Notes: a model not told the origin generated them from the letters alone. A stretch of DNA of 31,000 nucleotides from Glandiceps talaboti (GCF_964340395.1 NC_135562.1:2974134-3005133), one strand, 5' to 3'. Shown: positions 1 through 10,911, numbered from the stretch's first letter. Made by a program: numbers and translations.

Positions 1-35
1 ATGCGATGAGCAGGATAATTGGCTGTGGATAACAG
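1..35 (+). CDS. Gene 1 exon: end of CTLD-A first half (partial)
   Basis: From base 2 the frame reads CDEQDNWLWIT and stops at a GTAGGA donor at 36. It matches the end of the first CTLD exon in gene 3 (CDDPGNWLWIT, ending 25698) almost residue for residue. The exon ends in phase 1 and joins the exon at 1600. Everything before it, including four conserved cysteines and the signal peptide, is outside the window. Confidence 0.8.
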
Positions 36-3000
36 GTAGGAGACAATATTGCTAGGCTTTTATATTGTAGGTGTTACAAATATAATTTATGTTATTATTG
101 TTGTGTTTTACTTTCATCTGATCACAACTTTCGTTGTAAGGCGTACAAATACCCAAATCTGCAAAGCAGTCATTGAATTACCTAAACATGCACAAGGCAG
201 ACGTGCAAATATTACTCAAATATAACCGCTATTGTGACAGTCATTTCCTTTTTGAAAATCATGATTATTGGATAGGATGACACTCCTTTATCACTAAACA
301 TATTCTATCATCTGTGGTGATAAGGTAATATCGCCAAGTCACTCAACACGCATGTGCTATAATCGATAGTTGGTGATGGGACGACGTTGCATGCCAAATC
401 AATCTTCATCACATTGTTAGAGATTGGACAACATTGCAGAGTAACGTATCATGTTCTATCAACGTTGGTGATAGCTGTAGTGTCGATGTCACTCACCATG
501 TTCTATATGGCTGTGACTGTAAGGACAACATCGCAGATCATCACACTTCTCTTGCCTGTATTCATATAACCTATTATTTTTCTCGATATTCTTTCATCCC
601 CCATTTCATTGTGGTGATTGAACGACACCATGGAGTCACTCATTATGTTGATATCAGTGGTAATTAAATCGGATGACATTGCAGACAGTAGACTCTCTCA
701 GTCTCGGGAGCATCGCTGTGTTGTATATGTACTGATGTCTACCGCATTATTCTCCTCGACTATCCTTGTACTGTGCGCCCTCATCGACTACATAGGGCTA
801 ACCATTTGTTGGTGTACACATTCACAAAATTATGCAAAGTTATTGACAATACAATGAGTCAAAGTAAAATCTGACCCTCCCCTAATCTTGGTTTCTAAAA
901 TATGGTCCTCCCCTGAGAACCGATTTGTCAAAAGTGACCCATCCCCAATTTTCCGGCCTTCCTTTCTTGTACTTACTGAAGGCTCCCTAAAACCATGACT
1001 GTACTAAAAGGCCAAAATATCCTACACGGTGCAACCACATTCAGCTGCAGCCAATCAAATACAGTTGTATAGTTATGTTGTACATGTACATGGTTTCACA
1101 TTGGCAATGATGCCAGCCTTTCGATGTTGATTTATGAGACCAGCTATCCAATGTTACATCAACAGTAAAGACAAGTTTCCTGCCAAAGTCAGGTATTTTA
1201 TCAAGTCATAAGTGCAAAGAATCGACAAGTATCACCATACCAACAATTGTTCTTCTAATACCAGAAATAGAAACCATTATGACTGTTTGTTAATCTACAA
1301 AATGACATCTTTTCGAACTTGTAGTCCAAATTCAAGGTGTGATCTAAATCTTCAGATCTTGCAGCCACAGACCCACAGAGTATACGTAGAACAGACGTGA
1401 GTGGAAGCTGATAGATTTACAGTGGAACGAGTGTCAGATCACGAACTTGTTATCTGAGATCTTACAGACTAGTTCTATCATCGTTGATGATAGGGCGAAG
1501 TTGTATAGTAACTCATAACGTCTTGTAGAGCAGCCAATGACACGTGAGGTTACAATTTGTTGTACTGTAATACTAAACTATCGATCCAATCTTCTATAGA
1601 TGGTGGTGACTTTGGGGGAAAAATGATTTACCAAAATTGGTATCCTGGATCACCTTATCCTGGTAATCCACGTGGATCAGGGAAAGACATCAACATGGTG
1701 TTATGGAAGCCCGGAGGAGAAAATTCATGGGCATGGCTTAACAGAGATTATGATGCTGAGAATAATTTCGTTTGTGAATTCAGTATGTAAAAATGTATTG
1801 TCCCCCAAATCTGCTTATAATTATAACCATTGGTTGTTAACAGATTTTAATATTTTAATCCAAACGTTTCAGTTATATATATATCGGTTTGTATTACTTA
1901 TCTAACCACTTCAGGTGTTATAACAACAACTTTAGCTGCAAACTTAAAGGAAAATACATCGGTACTTTAATACATACATTTTCCATTTTTTTCAAAATGC
2001 GAATGGACTGAAATCATTGCAATTAATTCTAAAATACGACTACGACTATACTGTATTTGTTCTGTTATTTGAAGTTGTATTTTGTTTTAATGAACAGAAA
2101 TGAATGGAAACAAAATTACCTATAGAAGAGAACTCTTAGAATTAACCAAAAGTAACGAAAGCTACAATTTGGAATACTTTAGATGAACAGTACACCGTAT
2201 ATTTATACAAGAATTGATGATATGTACATGAACTACCATGATGACGTAATTGTATTGGTTATAGTTTCGTGCTATAGTAGAACACTTATTTGAAAGGCAA
2301 CCAACGTACATATCGCCCGATTTTTCTTTCTTTTATGATATTTTGATATCAACATATATTACATGGTTTCTATTTTAGACTGTCCAATTGTCAGGGATGA
2401 CGATAATCAAATCATGCCGATTGTAGCGCTAGATGGAAGTTGTTATTTATTTCAACATAACTCTGACGAATATCTAAGCTGGGACGAGGCTGCTGATTGG
2501 TGTTACGTTCATAACGGTACCTTAGTGAGGTTCGAGAGCGAAATCGAAGAAAGTCACGTGATTGACTATCTGAACAATGCTGAGGACGTTGGATCCAATA
2601 ACCCATTTTGGACTGGTGGAAAGTGTTTCATGTCCAACATAAACTTCTGTGATAATGATGAAAACTGGTCCTGGATAGCAGGTATGGATTCTATCGTACA
2701 ACACCATTAAATATGAACAAATGTATGTACATTGTACTTCAGTATTTTTTAAAAAAAACAATACTAGTAACTTTCTGTAAATGAAGTGTATAACATGAAA
2801 ATATAGGTCACTATATTAACAACCTACAAAACTACGTCTCCATTGGGTGGAGGCATTGTTGGTCTACGTCACTGTTGAAAAACACAAAAGTGGACATGGG
2901 ATGGAACAGATATTGAAATGTGCCATAACATTCTATATGAGTGTATTATCTATGATATGATGTATAACAGTGAACTTCAAATTTGTAGACAGTGCATTGT

Positions 3001-6000
3001 TTGTATGTATGTATGTATGTATGTATGTATGTATGTATGTATGTATGTATGTATGTATGTATGTATGTATGTATGTATGTATGTATGTATGTATGTATGT
3101 ATGTATGTATGTATGTATGTATGTATGTATGTGTGTGATAAGTGTACAGCTGTATACTGTCGATATAAGGGCAGCATGCAAAGATGTGATATAAAATCAC
3201 TGACAGTGTGTAGTAGTGAATGAATTAATTGTATAGATCGTGTATTGCAACAAATTATCAATGTATAGATAATTTGATAGTATAATGTAGCAAGGGTACT
3301 ATGGATGCCATAACAGGAAAGAGTATTTCATTTTAAATGCATCAGTATCATTGTGAGTCAAAGCTTCATTTTATTCATCTTATGGCAGATAATGTAGATG
3401 AACAATTAGATATGAACTACGGCAACTGGGATAATGGTAAACCTGACACAAAGTCCACCGAAGACAATTTCACAATGGTTACCATAGAAACTACACCTGG
3501 TGATTGGGCATGGCATGATTGGAGTAGGAATGACGTCTTGGGCTACATTTGTGAATTTGGTAGGTTTAATATGACGAATAACAAATAATCAAAACGTTAT
3601 CAAATCATTTTAAACAAATCTTTGTAGAAGACTCTTCACGTATGTGTGATTAATGGATGAATACATTTATGTATTTGCTATGTTCTTTATTGACTGAACC
3701 CAAGATATAAAAACATTGGTAACACATAAATAAACACAACATGTCTGCAGTAAATCCTTTGCTTTTAAAAAATGACTCTCAAACTCAAGGTCAAAGATCA
3801 AGTCTTATATATATCGATATAAGTGTCGTGTGTGTGTACGTATGTGTGTGTGTGTTGCCTGTGTGCGTATAATGTTTATATACATTTCGTCTCTCCATTT
3901 TATAAACAGGTACTATTGAACTACCACCTATAACAACGACACCAACGATGACGACGACGACAACAACAACAGAAGCAACAACAACAACAACAGCGATGAT
4001 TATCAATACGACTGGAGCGCCAACTACAGAAGAATTCACTACCACTTCAGAGCCAACTACAAAGGAACTCACAACCACATCAAAGCCAACTACAATGGAA
4101 CTCACAACCACATCAAAGCCAACTACAGAGAAACACAGAACCACATCAAAGCCAACTACAATGAAACATACAACCACATCAGAACCAACTACAGAGGAAC
4201 TCACAACCACATCAAAGCCAACTACAGAGAAACTCACAACCACATCAAAGCCAACTACAGAGAAACACACAACCACATCAAAGCCAACTACACAGGAACA
4301 CACAACCACATCAGAACGAACTACAATGGAACACACAAGCACATCAGAGTCAACTACAGAGGAACTCACAACCACATCAAAGCCAACTACACAGGAACAC
4401 ACAACCACATCAGAACTAACTACAATGGCACCCACAACCACATCCAAACCAACTACATTGGAACACACGTTCACACCCAAACCAACTACAATGGAACTCA
4501 CAACCACATCAAAGCCAACTACAGAGGAACACACAACCACATCAGAACCAACTACAATGAAACACACAACCACATCAGAACCAACTACAAAAGAACACAC
4601 AACCACATCAAAGCCAACTACAGAGGAACTCACAACCACATCAAAGCCAACTACAATGGAACTCACAACCACATCAGAACCAACTACAGAGGAACACACA
4701 ACCACATCAGAACCAACCACAAAGGGACACACAACCACACCAAAGCCAACTAGAGAGGAACTCACAACCACATCAAAGCCAACTACAGAGAAACACACAA
4801 CCACATCAAAGCCAACTACACAGGAACACACAACCACACCAGAACTAACTACAATGGAACACACGTTCACACCCAAACCAACTACAATGGAACTCACAAC
4901 CACATCAAAGCCAACTACAGAGGAACTCACTACCACATCAGAACTAACTACAATGGAACTCACAACCACATCAGAACCAACTACAAAAGAACACACAACC
5001 ACATCAGAGTCAACTACAGAGGAACTCACTACCACATCAAAGCCAACTACAGAGGAACTCACAACCACATCCAAACCAACTACAATGAAACACACAACCA
5101 CATCAGAACCAACTACAATGGAACACACAACCACATCAGAACCAACTACAAAAGAACACACAACCACATCAAAGCCAACTACAGAGGAACTCACAACCAC
5201 ATCAAAGCCAACTACAGAGAAACACACAACCACATCAAAGCCAACTACACAGGAACACACAACCACATCAGAACGAACTACAATGGAACTCACAACCACA
5301 TCAAAGTCAACTACAATGGAACACACAACCACATCAAAGCCAACTACACAGGAACACACAACCACATCAAAGCCAACTACAATGGCACCCACAACCACAT
5401 CAAAGCCAACTACAATGGCACCCACAACCACATCAAAGCCAACTACAATAATGGAACACACAACCACATCAAAGCCAACTACAGAGGAACACACAACCAC
5501 ATCGGAGCCAGCTACAGGGGAACTCACTACCACATCAGAACTAACTACAATGGTACCAACAACCACATCAAAGCCAACTACAGAGGAACTCACTGCCACA
5601 TCAGAACTAACTACAGAGGAACACACAACCACATCAGAGCCAACTACAATGGCACCAACAACCACATCAGAGCCAACTACAGTGGAAATCACTACCACAT
5701 CAGAGCCAACTACACAGGAACACACAACCACATCAGAGCCAACTACAATGGAACACACAACCACATCGGAGCCAGCTACAGAGAAACACACAACCACATC
5801 AAAGCCAACTACAGGGGAACTCACAACCACATCGGAGCCAGCTACAGGGGAACTCACAACCACATCAGAGGCATCTACAATGGAACACACAACCACATCA
5901 GATCTAGAGCCAACAACAGAGGAACTCACTACCACATCAGAGCCAACAACAGATGAACTGACTACCACATCAGAGCAAGCTACAGAATCTGAAGAACTCA

Positions 6001-8644
6001 CTACGACTTCAAAGCCAACTGTGGAGGAACTCTCTACTATTACAGAGCCAACTACAGAGGAACTCACTAGCACATCAAAGCCAACTACAGAGGAACTCAC
6101 TAGCACATCAGAGCCAACGACAGATGAACTGACTACCAGATCAAAGCAAACTACAGAGGAATTCACTAGCACATCAGAACCAACTACAATGGAACTCACA
6201 ACCACATCAAAGCCAACTACAATGGTACCAACAACCACATCAAAGCCAACTACAGAGGAACTCACTACCACATCAGAACTAACTACAGAGGAACACACAA
6301 CCACATCAGAGCCAACTACAATGGCACCAACAACCACATCAGAGCCAACTACAGTGGAAATCACTACCACATCAGAGCCAACTACTCAGGAACACACAAC
6401 CACATCAGAGCCAACTACAATGGAACACACAACCACATCGGAGCCAGCTACAGGGGAACTCACTACCACATCAGAGGCATCTACAATGGAACACACAACC
6501 ACATCAAAACCAACTACAATGGAACACACAACCACATCAAAACCAACTACAGAGGAACTCACTACCACATCAGAGCCAACAACAGATGAACTGACTACCA
6601 CATCAGAGCAAGCTACAGAATCTGAAGAACTCACTACGACTTCAAAGCCAACTGTGGAGGAACTCTCTACTATTACAGAGCCAACTACAGAGGAACTCAC
6701 TAGCACATCAAAGCCAACTACAGAGGAACTCACTAGCACATCAGAGCCAACGACAGATGAACTGACTACCAGATCAAAGCAAACTACAGAGGAATTCACT
6801 AGCACATCAGAACCAACTACAATGGAACTCACAACCACATCAAAGCCAACTACAATGGTACCAACAACCACATCAAAGCCAACTACAGAGGAACTCACTA
6901 CCACATCAGAACTAACTACAGAGGAACACACAACCACATCAGAGCCAACTACAATGGCACCAACAACCACATCAGAGCCAACTACAGTGGAAATCACTAC
7001 CACATCAGAGCCAACTACTCAGGAACACACAACCACATCAGAGCCAACTACAATGGAACACACAACCACATCGGAGCCAGCTACAGGGGAACTCACTACC
7101 ACATCAGAGGCATCTACAATGGAACACACAACCACATCAAAACCAACTACAATGGAACACACAACCACATCAAAACCAACTACAGAGGAACTCACTACCA
7201 CATCAGAGCCAACAACAGATGAACTGACTACCACATCAGAGCAAGCTACAGACTCTGAAGAACTCACTACGACTTCAAAGCCAACTGTGGAGGAACTCTC
7301 TACTATTACAGAGCCAACTACAGAAAAATCAGAAACTTCAGAGATAACTACAAAAACACTTACTTCTACTTTAGCGCTAACTACAGAGGAATCCACCACT
7401 TTGACTTCAGAGCCAACCACAGGGGATCTGCATACTTCTTCAGGGCCAATGACAGAAAACCTCACGATGGCATCAGCGCCAACTTCTCACACTGCTACAA
7501 GTGTTGAGCCTAATACTACAGTAGAAGTTACCACTGAATTCGATCGTCAATTCTTTTGGATGAACAGTAAGTTTAATTTGTTGTTTACGGGTTTAAATTT
7601 TTATTCTAGTGTGTGGAGAAAACAAAACATTAAACCCTGAAGGAAAATAGTCGCCAGCAAACATCACATTCATATTTATTTTAATATCTTTTAGGTGTAA
7701 AGATTGCTGTCGGTGTAACGTCATCAACTATTGTTATTTTGCTGGTGGTGTGTATTCCCCTTTGCTTCTGTCATCACAGGTATGTTATTTATTTATTTAT
7801 AACATATTTATAATACAATGGAAGCATTTTCAGTTGAAAGAAGTCATCTTCTGGCTCGACAGAAGTCTTATAAAAATTGCTACATCTTATTCTATGGAAT
7901 GACCACATTGTTACAATGTAACCAATTGACGTGTCTTGTAAAGTAGCCTCCTATAACACATAGGATTTGTCGACGATCTGCTAGCAGAACGCCACCTGCG
8001 GTAGCACGTGCAAATAAAATATGTCATTGTACTGCTGGTAAGATCTTTCGCAAACGCTGTAGAAGACTTACAGAAACAGTTTTAGCAAGATTATTGTTGA
8101 ATCAGACAATAAAATGTTGCAATGTTAGTATGATTTTTATTGAACCAGACTGCACATATTTTTAAGTCAGCATGCTGTCATTGTATGGCTGCTGTTGAGA
8201 GAATTCTTTGTTTGTTTTGTTCCCATTGCAAGGAGGAGGAAGCAAAAAGATAAAGTGGAAAGACTATCACTGGAGGAAAAAAATCATGGAGACCAGTCAT
8301 GCATAGAATTGGAGAATAATATGAATGAACGCAATGAAACGTTACTACTACATAGTGGAAATTTCCGTACACCGAAGATATTGCTACATGGTGGGAATGG
8401 ACATAAGCAGACGACATTACAAAATGGCGGGAATGAAGCTATGCAGACAATAATACATGACGGGAATCAGATGTTTGACTTTGATTTCAGTAGGACGTAT
8501 GAAAGTTCGCCAATTCCTAGAGCTCAGCTCAGCTATAGTCATCCATATGACGCCATTGATGAACACACAAGCGTTGCATCATGGGATATCGATGACACCA
8601 ATGACAGTGGATTTGGAAATGATTTTGGTGTTGATAGAATTTAA
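1..8644 (+). CDS. Gene 1: two-CTLD, mucin-stalked type I membrane receptor (5' partial)
   Basis: Assembled from seven exons: 1-35, 1600-1782, 2379-2681, 3389-3559, 3910-7566, 7695-7779 and 8233-8644. Starting at base 2 they give an open frame of 1614 residues ending at TAA 8642-8644. The order is: end of a first CTLD (A), a complete second CTLD (B), a giant Thr/Ser/Pro stalk, one TM helix and a 137-residue tail. All introns are phase 1 except the last, which is phase 2, the same scheme as genes 2 and 3. The signal peptide and the first half of CTLD-A lie upstream of the window. The family suggests a cell-surface glycan or protein-binding receptor held away from the membrane by an O-glycosylated stalk; this is inference. 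Unlike its paralogs the tail has no ITIM. I do not recognise a named orthologue. Exon joins are inferred without transcripts. Confidence 0.85.
297..690. repeat. Diverged minisatellite, unit about 47-50 bp
   Basis: Seven or so degenerate units begin near 299, 348, 411, 449, 499, 604 and 645. Shared pieces are ATGTTCTATCA at the start, GGTGATAG in the middle, then GACATTGCA and GTCACTCA at the end. Units at 449 and 499 are the clearest neighbours. A further isolated unit lies at 1471-1521. Divergence is high, so this is an old array. Confidence 0.5.
1471..1521. repeat. Detached unit of the 297-690 minisatellite
   Basis: Contains TTCTATCATCGTTGATGATAG followed by a GCGAAGTTG segment and TAACTCATAAC, in the same order as units at 299 and 449. 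It lies about 800 bp from the main array, 80 bp upstream of the next CTLD exon. Confidence 0.45.
1600..1782 (+). CDS. Gene 1 exon: CTLD-A second half
   Basis: Acceptor AG at 1598-1599, donor GTATGT at 1783, phase 1 on both sides. It encodes the long-loop region and last strands of a CTLD. The usual EPN carbohydrate motif is replaced by GSPYPGNP, the WND position reads WLN, and the domain ends FVCEF. The two inner-disulfide cysteines are absent: Asp is at the first position and Tyr at the second. It is closest to the second half of gene 2 CTLD1 and of the gene 3 CTLD (all begin Y/H-x-N-WYP), so it is a type 1 module. Loss of EPN makes canonical calcium-dependent mannose binding unlikely. Confidence 0.85.
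1783..2378. other. Intron of gene 1 between CTLD-A and CTLD-B
   Basis: Donor at 1783, acceptor AG at 2377-2378. AT-rich. I see no gene, repeat array or mobile element in it. Confidence 0.7.
2379..2681 (+). CDS. Gene 1 exon: CTLD-B first half
   Basis: 303 nt, phase 1 at both ends, acceptor after TATTTTAG and donor GTATGG. It encodes a long-form CTLD start: N-terminal CPIV, then CYLF, WDEAADWC, TLVRFE and a helix with a conserved EES motif. PFWTGGKC follows, then a second extra cysteine and NWSWI. It pairs best with gene 2 CTLD2 (WNEAADWC, TLVSFE, PFWTGGHC), defining a type 2 module distinct from CTLD-A. Confidence 0.88.
2682..3388. other. Intron of gene 1 inside CTLD-B
   Basis: Donor at 2682, acceptor AG at 3387-3388. 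The only notable content is the ATGT microsatellite at 3003-3137. The methionine/tyrosine/valine/cysteine-repeat open frames across it are artefacts of the repeat. Confidence 0.75.
3003..3137. repeat. (ATGT)n microsatellite
   Basis: About 32 near-perfect TATG units ending in a short GT run. It is intronic, so length changes should not alter the protein. Its purity suggests high polymorphism. Confidence 0.95.
3389..3559 (+). CDS. Gene 1 exon: CTLD-B second half
   Basis: 171 nt, acceptor after TATGGCAG, donor GTAGGT, phase 1 at both ends. It encodes NYGNWDNGKPD, then WAWHDW and YICEF. The EPN position reads GKPD and the WND position reads WHD. Inner-disulfide cysteines are replaced (Asn and Arg). 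Gene 2 CTLD2 is the closest match but keeps both cysteines. The sugar-binding motif appears degenerate. Confidence 0.87.
3560..3909. other. Intron of gene 1 before the stalk exon
   Basis: Donor GTAGGT at 3560, acceptor AG at 3908-3909. It contains a short impure GT-rich run near 3828-3870. Nothing else is seen. Confidence 0.7.
3910..7566 (+). CDS. Gene 1 exon: giant mucin-like stalk
   Basis: A single 3657-nt exon, phase 1 at both ends, encodes about 1219 residues. It starts GTIELPPITTTPTM and moves into roughly 100 tandem 11-residue units of the form TTSxPTTxExT, that is a 33-bp minisatellite. Thr, Ser, Pro and Glu dominate, as expected for a densely O-glycosylated, extended stalk. Variable positions are Lys/Glu before Pro and Glu/Met/Lys/Gln after PTT. 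A 633-bp higher-order repeat occupies 5909-7320. The last 80 residues are non-repetitive and lead into the TM exon. The complementary strand is also open over long stretches, but only because the unit is a multiple of three. Confidence 0.9.
3960..7320 (+). repeat. 33-bp coding minisatellite
   Basis: Units keep the core ACCACATCA, then A/G-A-G/A-CCAACTACA, then a variable GAGGAA, ATGGAA or CAGGAA block and CTC/CAC. Period is 33 bp (11 codons), with occasional codon insertions such as an extra ATG near 5449 and two extra codons in each higher-order copy. Confidence 0.92.
5909..7320 (+). repeat. 633-bp higher-order tandem repeat in gene 1 stalk
   Basis: The marker GCAAGCTACAGA recurs at 5975, 6608 and 7241, exactly 633 bp apart (211 codons, 19 units plus two codons). 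Copies from about 5909 and 6542 are near identical over their length; the third is partial and ends about 7320. Near identity indicates recent unequal exchange or amplification. Confidence 0.9.
7695..7779 (+). CDS. Gene 1 exon: transmembrane segment
   Basis: 85 nt, acceptor after TATCTTTTAG, donor GTATGT, entering in phase 1 and leaving in phase 2. It encodes SVKIAVGV, then a hydrophobic run through TIVILLVVCIPLCFC and ends HH. No acidic or basic residue lies inside the helix, so pairing with a charged adaptor chain is not suggested. It has the same length and phases as the TM exon of gene 2. Confidence 0.87.
7780..8232. other. Intron of gene 1 between TM and tail
   Basis: Phase 2 intron, donor at 7780, acceptor AG at 8231-8232. 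I see nothing notable in it. Confidence 0.7.
8233..8644 (+). CDS. Gene 1 exon: cytoplasmic tail, no ITIM
   Basis: Enters in phase 2, opens with the basic stop-transfer stretch RRRKQKDK and ends at TAA 8642-8644. It encodes about 137 residues. Visible pieces are three loosely repeated GGN/SGN segments (LLLHSGNF, LLHGGNG, LQNGGNE), then TYESSPIP, LSYSHPYDAI and DSGFGND near the end. YDAI has +3 Ile but His at -2, so it is not a standard ITIM. DSGFGN matches DSGIGN in gene 2. There is no match to the FDP/ITIM module of genes 2 and 3. Confidence 0.85.
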
Positions 8645-9553
8645 CAGATTGACAAGTTAACAAAACAAAATGTTATTGTAGAAATCAGTAATAGAGAATG
8701 AAATTCCAAAAACTAGCAGTTTGAAAGCTGTACTAGTCGTTAAACTAGGGAATATTTTTTCAATCAGACAACCAACAATATATTCACTGAAAATTATCAA
8801 ATTACAATAATTAGGCTCTGTACTTGATAATCGTGGGTCCATTTTATCTATAAGTAGTACAGTGACAGATTGAAATCGTGATCGCCGTTGAGGGCGCTGA
8901 TTTAGGTTGCAGACTTGTTTTTCATAAATTGTTAAGTCTAAACACCAGTTGAACATTGTTGTTGAACTCAAGTTGGGTGACACAAATCTGTATTGACAGA
9001 AATAGGGTTTGTGCATAATTTACAAGGGACGAAATTCATATCGCATGATTTATATTTGAAACAAGGACATTGGTAACGTATTTTTTATTTTTATTCCAAA
9101 CACATACAGCTAGCAATGTATTTACATTAATTCGACTTGCTTACGTTATCTAAAGTTTTATATCTTCCAAAATATTTACATTTAAATATCATGTAGCTAA
9201 GAATAATAAAATAATTATTCATAATTCCAAGACAGATGGTTATCATTCTATTTACGTATACATTGTTGTATTTTGTGATAATTAATATAAAGCTTGTACA
9301 TCATTATGTGTATTGTATTTCAACGGACAGTGACGAATGAGGCGAGCAGCCAATCAGACGTCGTCAGTCATTCAGTCTAAAACGCATTTTAACTAAATAA
9401 GACATCTGGTTAATTACTGATGACTCTTTTGTTTCTTATATTCCCGTTAATAGAACAATATACAATTAGACTGCCGGGAAAAATTGCCGTCCTTGATATT
9501 TAGGTCTTCCAATGACAATGCATCCCCATTTTACAGTCAATACACTAAATACA
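8645..9553. other. 3' flank of gene 1, probable UTR
   Basis: AT-rich and non-coding by eye. It probably includes the 3' UTR up to the AATAAA at 9205. Antisense and sense short open frames show no recognisable domain. Confidence 0.5.
9205..9210 (+). promoter_or_regulatory. Candidate polyadenylation signal of gene 1
   Basis: AATAAA about 560 bp after the stop codon, the first clear copy I see downstream. In this AT-rich flank a chance occurrence is quite possible. Confidence 0.4.
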
Positions 9554-9892
9554 TACAGCCTGTTTCTGTGTTAGTGTTCACTTGATCTGTTTAATACAAC
9601 CACGCAGATACCACGAAACTCACATGTTATACTTTAAGATAGCAAGCTTGAGTTACTATTTCTTGCTATAGTTTGTCTAAATGAAGTGGAACTAACGCAA
9701 CATCATGAAAATATCAAATATAGATATCACAAAATTGGCGGACCGCGTTGTAGTAGGTTTAAATGGTCTATTTAATTTTCTATAGACAACATGTCGACAG
9801 AAATCTTGCTCTGTAGAATGTTCAGTTTCCTATTTGATTCTGCGTGGGCATACCAAAAGAAGTCAGTGAACGCTAACATGAGACGGGCTGTA
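9554..9892. mobile_element. Foldback MITE, copy 1 (TA-flanked)
   Basis: 339 bp. The left arm begins TACAGCCTGTTTCTGTG and the right arm ends CATGAGACGGGCTGTA. The reverse complement of the right arm aligns with the left arm for roughly 90 bp through shared GTTCACT, CCACGCAG and GAAACT segments. Both arms also align with copy 2 at 17870-18243. TA at both ends fits insertion at a TA target, as for Tc1/mariner-type MITEs. No transposase is encoded. Confidence 0.7.
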
Positions 9893-10111
9893 CACGATCA
9901 AAGTTATTGTATTAATGTGCAGAATGAACAATTTGAAACAGAAAGACACGGAGTTTGATATGATAAATGTACTATTCCAGATATGAATGCAAACGCCACA
10001 TCTTTCTTTGTCGTCGTCGTATACCCATAGGACTACTTACAGCAGTGTCGACTTACGGTATTATCGTTGGTTGCATCATATTGGGTTGCGAGAATGGCGC
10101 CCGTTTGTTCC

Positions 10112-10336
10112 GATTGCAATCACCGGGCAAAAGTGAGGACGCCCTCTGGCAAGAAAATACTATGATAGTTGCGCCCTACTAAAGAACATATTTCACAGTC
10201 AAAATTGTGCAATGAATCGAAGTGTCGATTGCAAATAGCGATCTGATCACCGGACAAAGGTGAGGACGCCCCTCTCGCAAGAAATTATTTGCGCCCTACT
10301 AAAGAACAGATTTCACAGTCAAAATTGTGCAATGAA
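10112..10336. repeat. Direct tandem duplication, period 120 bp
   Basis: Two copies, 10112-10216 and 10240-10336. Both contain ATCACCGG, AAAGTGAGGACGCC or AAGGTGAGGACGCC, GCGCCCTACTAAAGAACA and TTTCACAGTCAAAATTGTGC. The distance between the last shared blocks is exactly 120 bp. Copies differ by small indels. Confidence 0.85.
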
Positions 10337-10388
10337 GTGTTTGGACGGATGGAGAGTGACGAAGGATAAACAGAAAGACACAGGGGAA

Positions 10389-10399
10389 GACAGGCAGGC

Positions 10400-10456
<57 letters not shown>

Positions 10457-10457
10457 G
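10389..10457. repeat. (CAGA)n microsatellite
   Basis: About 17 units of a GACA tetranucleotide, starting with two CAGG variants. It lies about 450 bp before the gene 2 start. Confidence 0.93.
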
Positions 10458-10822
10458 TGACCAGCTAAGTCATAGAATGCCATAGCAACTATTCAAATTT
10501 TTCGTATTTGAAAAGTTAAAGTTTATGTAACGAAGGCATTACTTTAATTTAATTGTCTGTAATATTGAGAATGTTAAGGGAAATATAATAAAAACCAAGC
10601 CAGTAGTGACTAGACTAGTGTTCGGCAACTTTATGTTGTCTAAAAGGACACTTTAACTTTTATAGAGCTAACTCTGAACATTATATATTGGAGACTCACT
10701 TGACAGCTGGCCTCACCACTCTTGACCAATCATGGGAAAAAATATCGTGGGATTGTACATTGTAAACATTATGAATATTATCACCATGACAACTGTGACT
10801 ATCAATAATGATATCACAGTCA

Positions 10823-10830
10823 TTACATAA
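10823..10830. promoter_or_regulatory. bZIP-like TTACATAA upstream of gene 2
   Basis: 82 bp before the start codon. Related octamers TTACGTCA (24505) and TTACGTAA (29208) precede genes 3 and 4 at 150-190 bp. Such sites fit C/EBP, PAR-bZIP or CREB families, but the match is short and was found by eye. Confidence 0.3.
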
Positions 10831-10911
10831 CTCTTGTGTTTTTCTGCTAACCCTGAGGGCAGGGTGCTTGGTGAATTGTTCACAGTGTTTTGATTTCTGT
10901 GGGTACCAAAC

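Larger units (their letters stand above)
36..1599. other. Intron of gene 1 (inside CTLD-A)
   Basis: Donor GT at 36 and acceptor AG at 1598-1599. Short open frames here have no recognisable content and I do not call them genes. The intron carries a diverged minisatellite (297-690 and 1471-1521, listed separately). At about 871-960 there are three imperfect pyrimidine-rich motifs resembling TGACCCTCCCC, which look like the edge of an unclassified repeat. Confidence 0.7.
9893..10911. other. Intergenic region upstream of gene 2
   Basis: Holds a 120-bp-period direct duplication (10112-10336), a CAGA microsatellite (10389-10457) and the presumed promoter and 5' UTR of gene 2. No other gene is supported. 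Confidence 0.6.

Noticed and set aside
387-857. Overlapping short open frames in the first intron
   Set aside because: They lie in a minisatellite-bearing intron, overlap each other in different frames and show no recognisable features.
2918-3261. Open frames on both strands over the ATGT array
   Set aside because: Microsatellite translation inside a gene 1 intron.
3791-6370. Long antisense open frame (859 codons, Val/Ser/Asp repeats) opposite the gene 1 stalk, with two more at 6386-7003 and 7019-7465
   Set aside because: A repeat unit of 33 bp lacking stop triplets in that frame keeps the reverse strand open. The frame has no domain, signal or splice context, and the sense strand fits the gene structure.
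8657-9016. 119-codon antisense open frame after gene 1
   Set aside because: It lies in the likely 3' UTR and has no signal, domain or paralog.
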